Source: Bacillota bacterium (lineage in GTDB: Bacteria > Bacillota > Sulfobacillia > Thermaerobacterales > RSA17). Taken from it: a DNA stretch of 64,000 bases. Below are positions 33,436 through 41,412 of the stretch, one piece after another. Within the stretch, counting starts at the first letter, position 1; the number at the start of each line of letters is the position of its first letter. The stretch is from NCBI GenBank assembly GCA_017577485.1, contig PKRI01000005.1:1-64000 (forward strand), in the 5' to 3' direction. The notes under the pieces are model-generated. The model was not told where the DNA came from. It saw nothing but the letters and a program-made list of their open reading frames with translations, and searched no databases. A program made the translations under genes and the position numbers.

Positions 33436-33717
33436 ATGGACGCGCGCGCTGTGGTGCGGCTGCTGCGGCGGCTGAACCTGGCGGCAGCCCTGGCCCTGGC
33501 GGCGGTGGCCGTCCTGCGCCTGCTTCACCAGGGCGCCGTGGTGCCCATGCTGCTGCTGGCCGGCCTGCTGATCGTGGGCCCCGTGGAGGACTGGCTCAAG
33601 CGGCGGGTAGTCAGCCGCCCCGTGGACCCGGGCCCGCCGGCGGCCCAGGTGGTCGACCAGGCCACCAGCCTGGCGTTGATCCTGATCCTGGTGGCCGCGG
33701 CCCTGCTGGCCCGCTAG
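33436..33717 (+). CDS. Small two-helix membrane protein, unknown
   Basis: A 93-residue protein with two hydrophobic segments before a basic loop (about 14-27 and 36-48, with GPVEDWLKRRVV after) and a third at the C-terminus (about 77-92). The ATG has GGGAGGTGGGAG upstream, which is good evidence for translation. I recognise no family. Its last 107 bp overlap the 3' end of the convergent PxpC gene on the other strand. It lies after the terminator of the RnfC-like gene and probably has its own promoter. Confidence 0.6.
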   Translation: MDARAVVRLLRRLNLAAALALAAVAVLRLLHQGAVVPMLLLAGLLIVGPVEDWLKRRVVSRPVDPGPPAAQVVDQATSLALILILVAAALLAR

Positions 33718-34915
33718 CCCCCGCCGGCACCATGGTCATCAGCACCTGGCCGGCGGCCACCCGCTCACCGTCGGCGACCCGCAGGTTCCCGACGGTGCCG
33801 GCGAACCCGGCCCGCACATCGAAGAACGTCTGCATTACCTCCACGACGCCCACCACGGTTCCCGGCTCCACCGGGTCGCCAGGCCTCACGAAGGGCGCCG
33901 CGCCGCGGTAAGGGCGGCTGTAGAAAGTGCCGTCCAGCGGCGAGCGGACGGCGGCATCCCGCTCCACCACCACCTCGCCGCTCATCAGCTGCCGCCACCA
34001 GTCCCGGTAGACGGCCACCGCCTCGGCGGGGTCGATGGGCGCGAAGCGGATGGTGTCGCCCGGCCGGGCCTGGCCCAGCAGCGCCACGTCGGGGGTGATC
34101 ACCACGCCCAGCTTGGGATAGCCGCCCACGGTGGCCCGGCCCGCCAGCAGCACGATGGGCTGGCCGTCGGGCGGGATCTGGACGGCGCCCAGGGCCTGGC
34201 CTTCCGAAAGGATCTCCCCCGCCGCCCGGGGCACGGCGGGGCCCGACAGGCGCAGCCCGGTGCGGTCCGACGCCGGCGTCACCGTGTACTCGCTGCCGAA
34301 GAACGTTTCCAGCGCTCCGGCGCTGAAGTGGTCGCGGTGGGGTCCCACCACCACCCGCGCCACGAAGCGGTCCGGCACGAAGCGCCAGCGGGCCTGGCGC
34401 ACCACGGTGTCCGGGCCCCGGAAGCCCCCTGCGCCCACCGCCAGGCGGTCGCCGGCCCGCAGCGGCCGGCCCTGCCCGTCGGGCCCGCCCAGGCGGCCCA
34501 CCAGATCGGTGGAGCGACTGCCCAGCACCGGGGGCACGTCGATGCCCCCGGCCACGCACACGTACGCGCGGCAGCCCCGGGTCCCGCCCCGGAAGCGCAG
34601 CACCTGACCCGCCCGGACCGGCACCGCCGTGCCCGGGGGCAGCGGGTGCCGGTCCAGGACCGCCCCCAGGTCGGCGCCGGTGACGGCCACCCAGGCGTCC
34701 ACGTCGAAGCGCAGCGCGGGTCCTACCAGCGTGACCTCAAGGCCCGCGGCGTCGATGGGGTTGCCCACCAGCCGGTTGCCCAGGATCAGGGCGGCGGGGT
34801 CGGCGGCGCCGGCGGGCGAGACACCCAGGTCCTGGCGCCCGTGGCGGCCCAGGTCCTGAACGGTGGTCTGCAGGCCCGGCTCCAGCACCTGGATGCCCGG
34901 GGTTCCCGGGGTCAC
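33611..34915 (-). CDS. pxpC: 5-oxoprolinase subunit C fused to a biotinyl-like carrier domain without biotin lysine
   Basis: A 434-residue protein. Residues about 8-300 are PxpC/KipA (allophanate-hydrolase subunit 2 type): PGLQTTVQDLGRHGRQDLGV, GNPIDAAGLEVTL and GGYPKLGVVI. Residues about 325-400 are a carrier domain of the BCCP type (SPLDGTFYSRP, PFVRPGDPVEPG), but the usual biotinylation motif EAMK is EVMQ, so the acceptor Lys is replaced by Gln. A 36-residue Pro/Gly tail follows. PxpABC splits 5-oxoproline to glutamate with ATP. The GTG start overlaps the pxpB stop (GTGA). The tail overlaps the convergent small membrane-protein gene. Confidence 0.87.
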   Translation of the reverse strand: MTPGTPGIQVLEPGLQTTVQDLGRHGRQDLGVSPAGAADPAALILGNRLVGNPIDAAGLEVTLVGPALRFDVDAWVAVTGADLGAVLDRHPLPPGTAVPVRAGQVLRFRGGTRGCRAYVCVAGGIDVPPVLGSRSTDLVGRLGGPDGQGRPLRAGDRLAVGAGGFRGPDTVVRQARWRFVPDRFVARVVVGPHRDHFSAGALETFFGSEYTVTPASDRTGLRLSGPAVPRAAGEILSEGQALGAVQIPPDGQPIVLLAGRATVGGYPKLGVVITPDVALLGQARPGDTIRFAPIDPAEAVAVYRDWWRQLMSGEVVVERDAAVRSPLDGTFYSRPYRGAAPFVRPGDPVEPGTVVGVVEVMQTFFDVRAGFAGTVGNLRVADGERVAAGQVLMTMVPAGASGPAGPRPPGSGSTPGWWPGRPPGPPAGPGPRGG

Positions 34916-35793
34916 CGGGACTCCTCCTCCCGCCCCCGGCCCGCCGCGTCCCCGGCGGCCGCCCCGCCGGGCGCGGCGTCACCGGTCGCCGCATCCCCGG
35001 CTGCGTCATGCACCGCCCGGCCGCCGGATCCGACGGGTTCGGGCCGGAGTTGGTACGCGCCGGCCGCCGCGGCCGCCTCGATCTCCCGGTAGACGTCGGG
35101 GCTCACCGGCTCGAAGCGCACGTAATCCCCGGCGGCCAGCAGCGCCGGCGGGTCGCGGTCGGGGTGGAACAGGGCCACCGGCGTACGGCCGATCAGGTTC
35201 CAGCCGCCGGGGCTGTCCACGGGGTAGATGCCGGTCTGCCGGCCGGCGATGCCCACCGAGCCGGCCGGCACCCGGGTTCGGGGCGTAACCCGCCGCGGCA
35301 CCGCCAGGCGCGGCGACATCCCGCCCAGGAAGGGGAAACCCGGCGAGAAGCCGGTGAAGTAAACGAAATAGTCGGTGCCGGCGTGCAGCCGCACCACCTG
35401 GTCCGGCGTGAGCCCGGTGTGGCGGGCCACGACCTCCAGGTCGGGGCCGTACCGGCCGCCGTAGACCACGGGGATCCGGAAGCGCCGGGCCGGCGGCTCC
35501 TGGCCGCCGGCGTCCCCGGCCAGCAGGCGCCGGCAGTACCGGGCCACCTGCCGGTGGTCGGTCTGGAGCGGGTCGAAGATCACGTACACCGATGCGTAGG
35601 CCGGCACCGCCTCGCGGATGCCGCGCCGCCGGGCCTCCGGCTGCCGCAGCGCCTGGGCCAGGCGCCGCACCCGCCGGCTCACCTCGGGATCGATGCGCTG
35701 CGGGAAGTAGACGTAGACGCCCTGGTCGCCGGCCGGCGCCACGCGGACGCCGCCGGGGTCCTCCCCCGCCCGGCCCGACCGGCCCGCCGTCAT
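34912..35793 (-). CDS. pxpB: 5-oxoprolinase subunit B (KipI family)
   Basis: A 293-residue protein of the allophanate-hydrolase-subunit-1 type: a ferredoxin-like N-terminal half (VYVYFPQRIDPEV, VIFDPLQTD) and the core FTGFSPGFPFLGGM, RTRVPAGSVGIAGRQTGIYPVDSPGGWNLIGRTP. It forms the ATP-using part of 5-oxoprolinase with PxpC. The ATG at 35793 overlaps the pxpA stop by 4 bp, which fixes the start inside a longer open frame. The last 45 residues are an Ala/Gly/Asp-rich tail with several AAGDAA repeats. Confidence 0.9.
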   Translation of the reverse strand: MTAGRSGRAGEDPGGVRVAPAGDQGVYVYFPQRIDPEVSRRVRRLAQALRQPEARRRGIREAVPAYASVYVIFDPLQTDHRQVARYCRRLLAGDAGGQEPPARRFRIPVVYGGRYGPDLEVVARHTGLTPDQVVRLHAGTDYFVYFTGFSPGFPFLGGMSPRLAVPRRVTPRTRVPAGSVGIAGRQTGIYPVDSPGGWNLIGRTPVALFHPDRDPPALLAAGDYVRFEPVSPDVYREIEAAAAAGAYQLRPEPVGSGGRAVHDAAGDAATGDAAPGGAAAGDAAGRGREEESR

Positions 35794-36566
35794 CCCCGGA
35801 CCCGGCCCATGGGCGCCACCCGGACCCCCGCTTCCTCCAGGCGGCGCCGCACGGCCCGCGCCAGGGCCACGGCCTCGGGGTTGTCGCCGTGGATGCACAC
35901 GGTGTGGACGGGGTGCGGGATGACGGTGCCGTCGACGGCCTCCACCACCCCTTCGGTGACCATGCGGACCACCCGCCGGGCGGCCAGGCCTGCGTCGGCG
36001 ATGACGGCGTCGGGGCGGGAGCGGTCCACCAGCGTGCCGTCGGGATTGTAGTTGCGGTCGGCAAAACCCTCGTAGGCCACCGGCAGGCCGGCCCGTTCTC
36101 CCGCCAGGGCCAGTTCCGAGCCCTTCGGGGCCACCAGGATCAGGTCCCGGTCGAAGGCGGCCACGGCCTGGGCCACGGCCTCGGCCAGCGCCCGGTCCCG
36201 GAGGGCCATGTTGTAGAGGGCTCCGTGGGGCTTGACGTGCTGCAGCGGCACCCCGAGGGCCCGGCAGAAGGCGAACACCGCCCCCACCTGGTACAGGACG
36301 TCGGTGCGCACCTCGGCCGCCGAGGCGGCCAGCGGCCTCCGGCCGAAGCCCACCAGATCCGGGAAGCCCACGTGGGCCCCGATGCCCACGCCCCGCTCGG
36401 CGGCGCGGGTCACCGTGCGCTCCATGACCCGGGGGTCGCCGGCGTGGAAGCCGCAGGCGATGTTGGCCGAGGTGATGAGTTCCAGCATCTCGTCGTCCCG
36501 GCCCAGCCCGTAGGCGCCGAAACTCTCGCCCATGTCGCAGTTGAGGTCGACCCAACGCTCCGCCAT
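35790..36566 (-). CDS. pxpA: 5-oxoprolinase subunit A (LamB/YcsF family)
   Basis: A 258-residue TIM-barrel-like protein with the family signatures VDLNCDMGESFGAYGLG at the N-terminus, ANIACGFHAGDPRVM, GIGAHVGFPDLVGFGRR, VKPHGALYNM and VCIHGDNPEAV. It is the hydrolytic partner in 5-oxoprolinase, which recycles the non-enzymatic glutamine/glutamate breakdown product pyroglutamate. Such damage should be faster at high temperature. It is the first gene of pxpABC. Confidence 0.94.
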   Translation of the reverse strand: MAERWVDLNCDMGESFGAYGLGRDDEMLELITSANIACGFHAGDPRVMERTVTRAAERGVGIGAHVGFPDLVGFGRRPLAASAAEVRTDVLYQVGAVFAFCRALGVPLQHVKPHGALYNMALRDRALAEAVAQAVAAFDRDLILVAPKGSELALAGERAGLPVAYEGFADRNYNPDGTLVDRSRPDAVIADAGLAARRVVRMVTEGVVEAVDGTVIPHPVHTVCIHGDNPEAVALARAVRRRLEEAGVRVAPMGRVRG

Positions 36567-36627
36567 GGCGATCCCTCACCCCGGCTCTACGACGGCGGCG
36601 CTGCCGGACCCTGGCGCCCGGGGGTCA

Positions 36628-37875
36628 TCACGCCGTGTGGGCCGCCGGCTCCGGCTGCGGCTCGGGCAGCCGCACGGCCAGCACCGTGGCGATGACCGGC
36701 AGGACCGACATGCCCATCAGCGTCGGCACCAGTCCCACGGCGTCGGCGATCCACCCGGCCGTGGCGGCGCCGATGCCGCCCACGGTGATGCCCAGGCCCA
36801 CGTTGAGACCCGAAACCAGCGCCAGGTGATTGGGCACGTAAAGCTGGTTCAGCACCACGCTGACGGCGTACTGGGACACCAGGAAAAAGCCCTGCAGCGC
36901 CAGGAACAGCAGCATCCAGCTGCCCGGCGTCGCCAGGGTGGCCAGGTGCAGCACCGGCAGCAGGGCCATGGCCAGCGCCATGTAGCGGCGGGGACCGATG
37001 CGGTCGGCGATGGGCCCCGTCACCAGGGTGCCCAGGGCGCCCACCAGCAGGTAGAGAGACAGCACCAGGCCCGAGCGGGCAGGGTCGCCGCCCCGGACCT
37101 CCACGTAGTAGATGGGAAGGAACGTGGTCAGGCCGAACTGGAAGGCAGCCCGCAGGGCCACCACCGTCAGCACCATGGCGGCGGGACCCCAGCGGTCCTG
37201 GGACGGGGCGGAAGGCTGCCCGGCACGGCTCGGGGCCGGCTTACCGCGCCCCGTGAGATCCCCGGGTTCCCCGCTCTCCCCGGCGCCCGCCGTCGAGGCC
37301 GCCGCGGCGACCGCCGCGCGGCGCTCCCACAGGGCCCGGACCGCCGGCAGGCTGACGATCATCACCAGCGCCCACAGCAGCGGCGGCACGGCGATCCAGG
37401 TCATGCCCGCCAGGCCTGCCGCGGCGATGGCGGCCCCGGCCGCCGCCGGGCCCAGGCCGTAGCCGGCGTTGCCGCCCACCTGGAAGATGGACATGCCCGT
37501 GGTGCGGCCTCCCGAAGCGTAGTGGGCCGCCCGCATCCCTTCGGGGTGGAAGGTGGCCACGCCCACACCCGTCAGCGCCACGAAGAACAGCTGCCAGGCA
37601 TAGGTGGAGGCGTGGGCCAACCCCCAGACCCCGGCGCCCACCGCCGCCAGGCCCAGGGGGATCATCCAGCCGTTGCGGGCCCGGTCGCTGTAGATGCCCA
37701 CCAGCGGCTGGACCACCGCCGAAAGCAGGGAACTGACCAGCGTGAGGGTGCCCACCTGGCTCAGGGTGAGCCCGGCCGTATCCCGCAGGTACTGGCCCAC
37801 GATGGGGATGGATCCCTGTCCGAAATCGGTAAGCAGGTGCGCCATGAACAGCAGCAGCAGCACGCGAATGTTCAT
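36628..37875 (-). CDS. MFS transporter, fosmidomycin-resistance (Fsr)-like
   Basis: A 415-residue 12-helix MFS protein. FMAHLLTDFGQGSIPIVGQYL in helix 1 and VATFHPEGMRAAHYASGGRTTGMSIFQVGGNAGYGLGP in helix 4-5 resemble the Fsr family of efflux pumps; Fsr exports fosmidomycin. The mid-loop (about 195-235) is long and Ala/Gly-rich. The ATG at 37875 has GAGAGGG 9 nt upstream; the longer frame has no such site. It lies 62 bp before pxpA on the same strand, so it may be an upstream member of that unit. The real substrate is unknown. Confidence 0.82.
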   Translation of the reverse strand: MNIRVLLLLFMAHLLTDFGQGSIPIVGQYLRDTAGLTLSQVGTLTLVSSLLSAVVQPLVGIYSDRARNGWMIPLGLAAVGAGVWGLAHASTYAWQLFFVALTGVGVATFHPEGMRAAHYASGGRTTGMSIFQVGGNAGYGLGPAAAGAAIAAAGLAGMTWIAVPPLLWALVMIVSLPAVRALWERRAAVAAAASTAGAGESGEPGDLTGRGKPAPSRAGQPSAPSQDRWGPAAMVLTVVALRAAFQFGLTTFLPIYYVEVRGGDPARSGLVLSLYLLVGALGTLVTGPIADRIGPRRYMALAMALLPVLHLATLATPGSWMLLFLALQGFFLVSQYAVSVVLNQLYVPNHLALVSGLNVGLGITVGGIGAATAGWIADAVGLVPTLMGMSVLPVIATVLAVRLPEPQPEPAAHTA

Positions 37876-38005
37876 CGACCGAACCCTCTCTTCTGCGGGG
37901 GTCGCCGCCGTTACCGGGGCGCATTCGACGGGGGCCCGGGTCACCCTCTCCGGAGGCCTGGGATCACCCGCTCGGGAATCCTCAGGCCGACCCGCTCACG
38001 AGCCC

Positions 38006-38863
38006 TCAGGTTACCCGCTCCCAGCCTTCCCGGACGGCACGGCGCGCCTCCTCCTCCAGCGCCGGCCCCTCAAGGCCGCCGGCGGCGTCCAGGGACCACC
38101 ACTGGAAGAATTCCAGGTTGCCGGCGCCGCCCCGCACCGGCGACCAGGTCATGGCCCGCACGGCAAAGCCCTGGGACCGGGCCTCCCGGGCCAGGCGCAC
38201 CATCACCTCCAGGTGGACCCCGGCGTCGCGGACCACGCCGCCCTTGCCCACCCGCTCAGGACCGGCCTCGAACTGGGGCTTGACCAGCGACACCACGTCG
38301 CCGGGCGGCACCAGCACCCGCGCCAGGGCGGGCAGGATCTTGGCCACCGAGATGAAGCTGACGTCCACCACGGCCAGGTCCGGCCGCTCCGGGAACATCT
38401 CCGGCGCCAGGTGACGGGCGTTGGTGCGGTCCATGACCGTCACGCGGGGATCGCTGCGGAGGCGCCAGGCCAGCTGGCCGTAGCCCACGTCCACGGCGTA
38501 AACACGGCGGGCGCCGCGCTGCAGCAGCACGTCGGTGAAACCGCCCGTGGACGCCCCCACGTCCACCGCCACCCGCCCCGCCGCGTCGATGCCGAACACG
38601 TCCAGCGCGTGGGCCAGCTTGAGGCCGCCGCGGCTGGCGTAGGGCACCGGGTCGCCGCGCACCTCCAGGTGGGCGCCGGCGGCCACCATCTCGCCGGGCT
38701 TGGAGGCAGGGCGACCGTCCACGTACACATGCCCGGCCAGCACCGCCGCCTGGGCCCGGGCCCGCGACGGGAACAGCCCCCGCTCCACCAGCAGCACATC
38801 CAGGCGCCGGCGGTGGGAACGCGGCGCCGGCGACTCCGGCGGGCCGCCCCGGGACCCGTCCAT
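38006..38863 (-). CDS. tlyA: TlyA-family rRNA 2'-O-methyltransferase (hemolysin A family)
   Basis: A 285-residue protein with an S4 RNA-binding domain (about 20-80: RLDVLLVERGLFPSRARAQAAVLAG, DGRPASKPGEMV) and an FtsJ-like Rossmann methyltransferase: SAM loop VDVGASTGGFTDVLL, AVDVGYGQL, VVDVSFISV and LVKPQFEAG carry the K-D-K-E type catalytic residues. It methylates ribosomal RNA 2'-OH groups. In many Firmicutes it follows dxs in the ispA region; here it directly follows oapA, with 3 bp between them. Confidence 0.92.
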   Translation of the reverse strand: MDGSRGGPPESPAPRSHRRRLDVLLVERGLFPSRARAQAAVLAGHVYVDGRPASKPGEMVAAGAHLEVRGDPVPYASRGGLKLAHALDVFGIDAAGRVAVDVGASTGGFTDVLLQRGARRVYAVDVGYGQLAWRLRSDPRVTVMDRTNARHLAPEMFPERPDLAVVDVSFISVAKILPALARVLVPPGDVVSLVKPQFEAGPERVGKGGVVRDAGVHLEVMVRLAREARSQGFAVRAMTWSPVRGGAGNLEFFQWWSLDAAGGLEGPALEEEARRAVREGWERVT

Positions 38864-38866
38864 GGC

Positions 38867-39466
38867 TCAGTGGGCGTTGCGCGCCGGCCGCCGCGACCGG
38901 CGCACCTGCAGCCGCACCAGGCCGGCCTTCTCCAGGATGTGAAGCACCCGGGCCGCCGCGTAGACGATGTTGGTGGACTGGTTCAGGGCGAAGCCCTTGC
39001 CGGCGGCTTTGCCGCCCACCGTCAGCGCCGCCACCAGTCCCACCATCAGCACCGACATGAGCGTCTCGTCCAGCCCGGGCCGCAGCGCCAGGACCCGCAC
39101 CACGATGGCGGCGCCGGCGGCACCGCTCAAGGTACCCGCCACGTCGCCCACCACGTCGTTGCAGAACGACACCACCGCGTCGGCGTTGCGGACGATCCAG
39201 ATGGCCTGGCGGGCGCCGGGCCGGTCGGCCGCCGCCATGGCGTGGAAGGGCTTCTCGTCGGCCGCCGCCGCCGCCACGCCCACGATGTCGAAGGCGATGC
39301 CCACCAGGATGATCACCAGCAGCGTCAGGACCGCCGGGAACAGGCCCAGGGTTTCCGTGGCCCGGCCCGAGGGAAAGGCGAAGGCGACGGCCACAAAAAA
39401 GGTCAGCACGCCGATGGTTACGGCGCGCCGCCAATCCACGTTGGACTTGCTGTTGGAGCGCTTCAT
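38867..39466 (-). CDS. oapA: OLE-associated protein OapA-like membrane protein
   Basis: A 199-residue integral membrane protein with about four hydrophobic helices (about 15-33, 42-68, 112-130, 137-160) and the highly polar middle motif EKPFHAMAAADRPGARQA, then IWIVRNADAVVSFCNDVVGDVAG. I recognise this pattern and the gene order ispA - long noncoding region - this gene - tlyA as that of OapA, the membrane partner that binds OLE RNA in extremophilic Firmicutes and is linked to tolerance of cold, alcohols and Mg2+. The ATG has GGAAGG 7 nt upstream. The identification rests on motif memory plus context. Confidence 0.8.
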   Translation of the reverse strand: MKRSNSKSNVDWRRAVTIGVLTFFVAVAFAFPSGRATETLGLFPAVLTLLVIILVGIAFDIVGVAAAAADEKPFHAMAAADRPGARQAIWIVRNADAVVSFCNDVVGDVAGTLSGAAGAAIVVRVLALRPGLDETLMSVLMVGLVAALTVGGKAAGKGFALNQSTNIVYAAARVLHILEKAGLVRLQVRRSRRPARNAH

Positions 39467-39495
39467 TCAGGCCCTTCCAGCGTGACGACCCATTG

Positions 39496-39522
39496 AAAAA
39501 AGGATGCAGGTGGTGCGCCTGC
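39496..39522 (-). terminator. 3' hairpin and T run of the OLE-type RNA
   Basis: On the minus strand GCAGG (39518-39522) and CCTGC (39506-39510) can pair around a short loop, followed by ATCC and six T residues (39496-39501). Because oapA starts 30 bp further on, some read-through must occur, or oapA is made from the full-length operon transcript. Confidence 0.55.
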
Positions 39523-40179
39523 CGGGTAGACGCTGTGGCTTAGGTCTAGCAGGCTTTCCCGCGCGGTCACCGGGCGTTGCCGACCCGGCGGTTTCCCTTT
39601 CAGACCGCGCCCCTCCCGTCGCCGTTCCGGTCCCGCCGGCCGGAGCCGGCGTTCCCGGTACTTAGAGGGGGCTAGATTACCACTTAGCACACACTTTAAT
39701 CCCCGGCAGACGACCCGTTGCGGGACAGCCTAGAGGTTTTCCCCGGCCGGCTCACCATTCCCTAGCCCGTTTTGCAGGACGGGTTTCGGCCCAAACGCGC
39801 CTTCCGCGGGCCCTGCGGTCGGCGCGCTTCACGGGTCCATCCGCCACGCCCCACTCAGGGCAGGCTACGCTGCACACAGTCATCCCGCGTGCAGGTTCAT
39901 ACCCCAAGCCATAGCCTCGGGTCCGCGGCCGGCGGCCGGACGCCGCCGTGACCGCGGCCGTCGGCTACGCACTTGGGCCTCCGCGAGGGTAGGGTCAACG
40001 CCTGCATGCCTTTGCAGATCGCCCCACCCTCTTAACTCCCAGCACCGACCCCCGACTGGGCGTCAGCGGCCGGCACCAGGAACTTCATCGATGTGCCCGA
40101 CGGCGGATTTTTAGGCCCGCCTTCAGGAAGGCGGCCGGACTAGGATACTGCCACCACCTGCCGTCAAACCCGGTTGTCA
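39496..40179 (-). ncRNA. ole: OLE RNA (ornate, large, extremophilic) candidate
   Basis: About 680 nt between ispA and oapA carry no plausible protein gene on either strand. They are rich in paired segments, for example GGCCGCCTT...AAGGCGGGCC near 40110-40135 and GTCCTGCAAAACGGG near 39768-39785. The region has its own TATAAT promoter and ends in a hairpin with a T run. A noncoding RNA of 600-700 nt at exactly this place, directly upstream of oapA, is the known setting of OLE RNA in extremophilic Firmicutes. The 5' end is estimated from the -10 element and the 3' end from the T run; both may be off by tens of bases. I did not verify the secondary structure base by base. Confidence 0.78.
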
Positions 40180-40185
40180 GTGTCC

Positions 40186-40191
40186 ATTATA
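40186..40191 (-). promoter_or_regulatory. Consensus -10 element of the OLE-type RNA
   Basis: On the minus strand TATAAT stands in the context CGTGTATAATGGACAC, 45 bp after the ispA stop. The -35 region is not consensus, but the perfect -10 in such GC-rich DNA is conspicuous. It implies that the RNA can be made independently of the upstream operon. Confidence 0.6.
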
Positions 40192-40235
40192 CACGGTCGC
40201 GGCCTCGTTCCCGGACGCAAGTGCTGCCCGGCCCG

Positions 40236-41156
40236 TCAGCCGCTGCGGCTGACGGCGAAAAACGCCAGGTCGCGCAGGAAGCCGGCCCGGGCGCCGAAAG
40301 GTTCCAGTTCCGCCGCCGCCCGCTGCGCCGCCTCCACCGCCAGGCGCCGCGCCGTCTCCACGCCGTACAGGCTGGCGAAGGTGGTCTTGCCGCGGCGCTC
40401 ATCGCTGCCGGCGGGTCGGCCGGTGGCCGCCTCGTCGCCCACCACGTCCAGGATGTCGTCGGTGATCTGGAAAGCCAGGCCGAATTCGTCGGCAAAACGG
40501 GAGAGCCGCTCCACGTCGGCCGGTCCGGCGCCGGCGGCGATGGCGCCGATCCGGGCGCAGGCCCGGAACAGCGCCCCCGTCTTGTGGCGGTGGATGCGCT
40601 CCAGCTCCCGGCCGTCGACGGCGGCACCCTCGGCGGCCAGATCGGCCACCTGCCCGGCGATGAGCCCGGCGGTGCCGGCGGCGGTACCCAGCTCGAACGC
40701 GATGCGCAGGGCAACGGCGGGCGTCAGCGGGCCGTCCGGGTCGGCCAGGACGGTGAAGGCCAGGGTCAGCAGGGCGTCGCCCGCCAGGATGGCGGTGGCC
40801 TCATCGTAGGCCACGTGCACCGTCGGCCGGCCGCGCCGCATGTCGTCGTCGTCCATGGCCGGCAGGTCGTCGTGGACCAGCGAGTACGTGTGCACCAGTT
40901 CCACGGCGCAGGCCGCCGGCAGCGCCGCCTCGACGCTGCCCCCGGCCAGCTCGCAGGCGGCCAGCGTCAGCACCGGCCGCAGCCGCTTGCCGCCCGAAAA
41001 CACCGCGTAGCGCATGGCCTCGTGGATGGGCTCGGGCCAGCGGGACGCCGCCGGCAGCAGCCGCTCCAGGCCGTCCTCCACCCGCCGCCGGTAAGCCTCG
41101 TAGCGCGCCTGGAACGTCTCGCTCAGGTCAAGCCGGGGAATCCTGGGCTCGCTCAT
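40236..41156 (-). CDS. ispA: Farnesyl/geranyl diphosphate synthase
   Basis: A 306-residue trans-prenyltransferase. The first Asp-rich motif is DDLPAMDDDD at 96-105, the second is DDILD near residue 244, and GGKRLRPVL (55-63) binds the substrate diphosphate. It condenses isopentenyl diphosphate units for quinones and undecaprenyl carriers. The ATG at 41156 has GAGGTG 5 nt upstream and overlaps the end of xseB by 29 bp. It is the last protein gene before the OLE-type RNA. Confidence 0.94.
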   Translation of the reverse strand: MSEPRIPRLDLSETFQARYEAYRRRVEDGLERLLPAASRWPEPIHEAMRYAVFSGGKRLRPVLTLAACELAGGSVEAALPAACAVELVHTYSLVHDDLPAMDDDDMRRGRPTVHVAYDEATAILAGDALLTLAFTVLADPDGPLTPAVALRIAFELGTAAGTAGLIAGQVADLAAEGAAVDGRELERIHRHKTGALFRACARIGAIAAGAGPADVERLSRFADEFGLAFQITDDILDVVGDEAATGRPAGSDERRGKTTFASLYGVETARRLAVEAAQRAAAELEPFGARAGFLRDLAFFAVSRSG

Positions 41157-41412
41157 CGCTCACCTCGAACTCGGGCGCGGCGGCCAGGATGACCTGGCCG
41201 TGCTGCTCCACCAGGAGTTCGATCTTGCGCTCGGCCTCGTCCAGGCGCTGGGAACAGAACCGGGCCAGGCCGATGCCCTCCTCGAACAGGGCCAGCGCCT
41301 GCTCCAGGCTCAGATCCTCGCGCTCCAGGCGGTCCACGATCTTTTCCAGCGCCGCCAGCGCCTGCTCGAAGTCAGGCGCCTGCCCGGCGGCGTTCATGGC
41401 TCCCGCGTCCAT
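41128..41412 (-). CDS. xseB: Exodeoxyribonuclease VII small subunit
   Basis: A 94-residue helical protein with the family core DFEQALAALEKIVDRLEREDLSLEQALALFEEGIGLARFC. Several copies bind each XseA subunit to form exonuclease VII, which degrades single-stranded DNA from both ends. The ATG at 41412 has GGGAGGCGG upstream; an ATG five codons later is possible. It overlaps xseA by 41 bp and ispA by 29 bp, a compact arrangement typical of this operon. Confidence 0.93.
   Translation of the reverse strand: MDAGAMNAAGQAPDFEQALAALEKIVDRLEREDLSLEQALALFEEGIGLARFCSQRLDEAERKIELLVEQHGQVILAAAPEFEVSDERAQDSPA

Noticed and set aside
39467..40235. RNase P RNA, tmRNA or SRP RNA in the long gap after ispA
   Set aside because: None of their conserved cores (for example the tmRNA Ala acceptor ends or an SRP GGUCAGG-type loop) was seen. 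Context and size fit OLE RNA instead.
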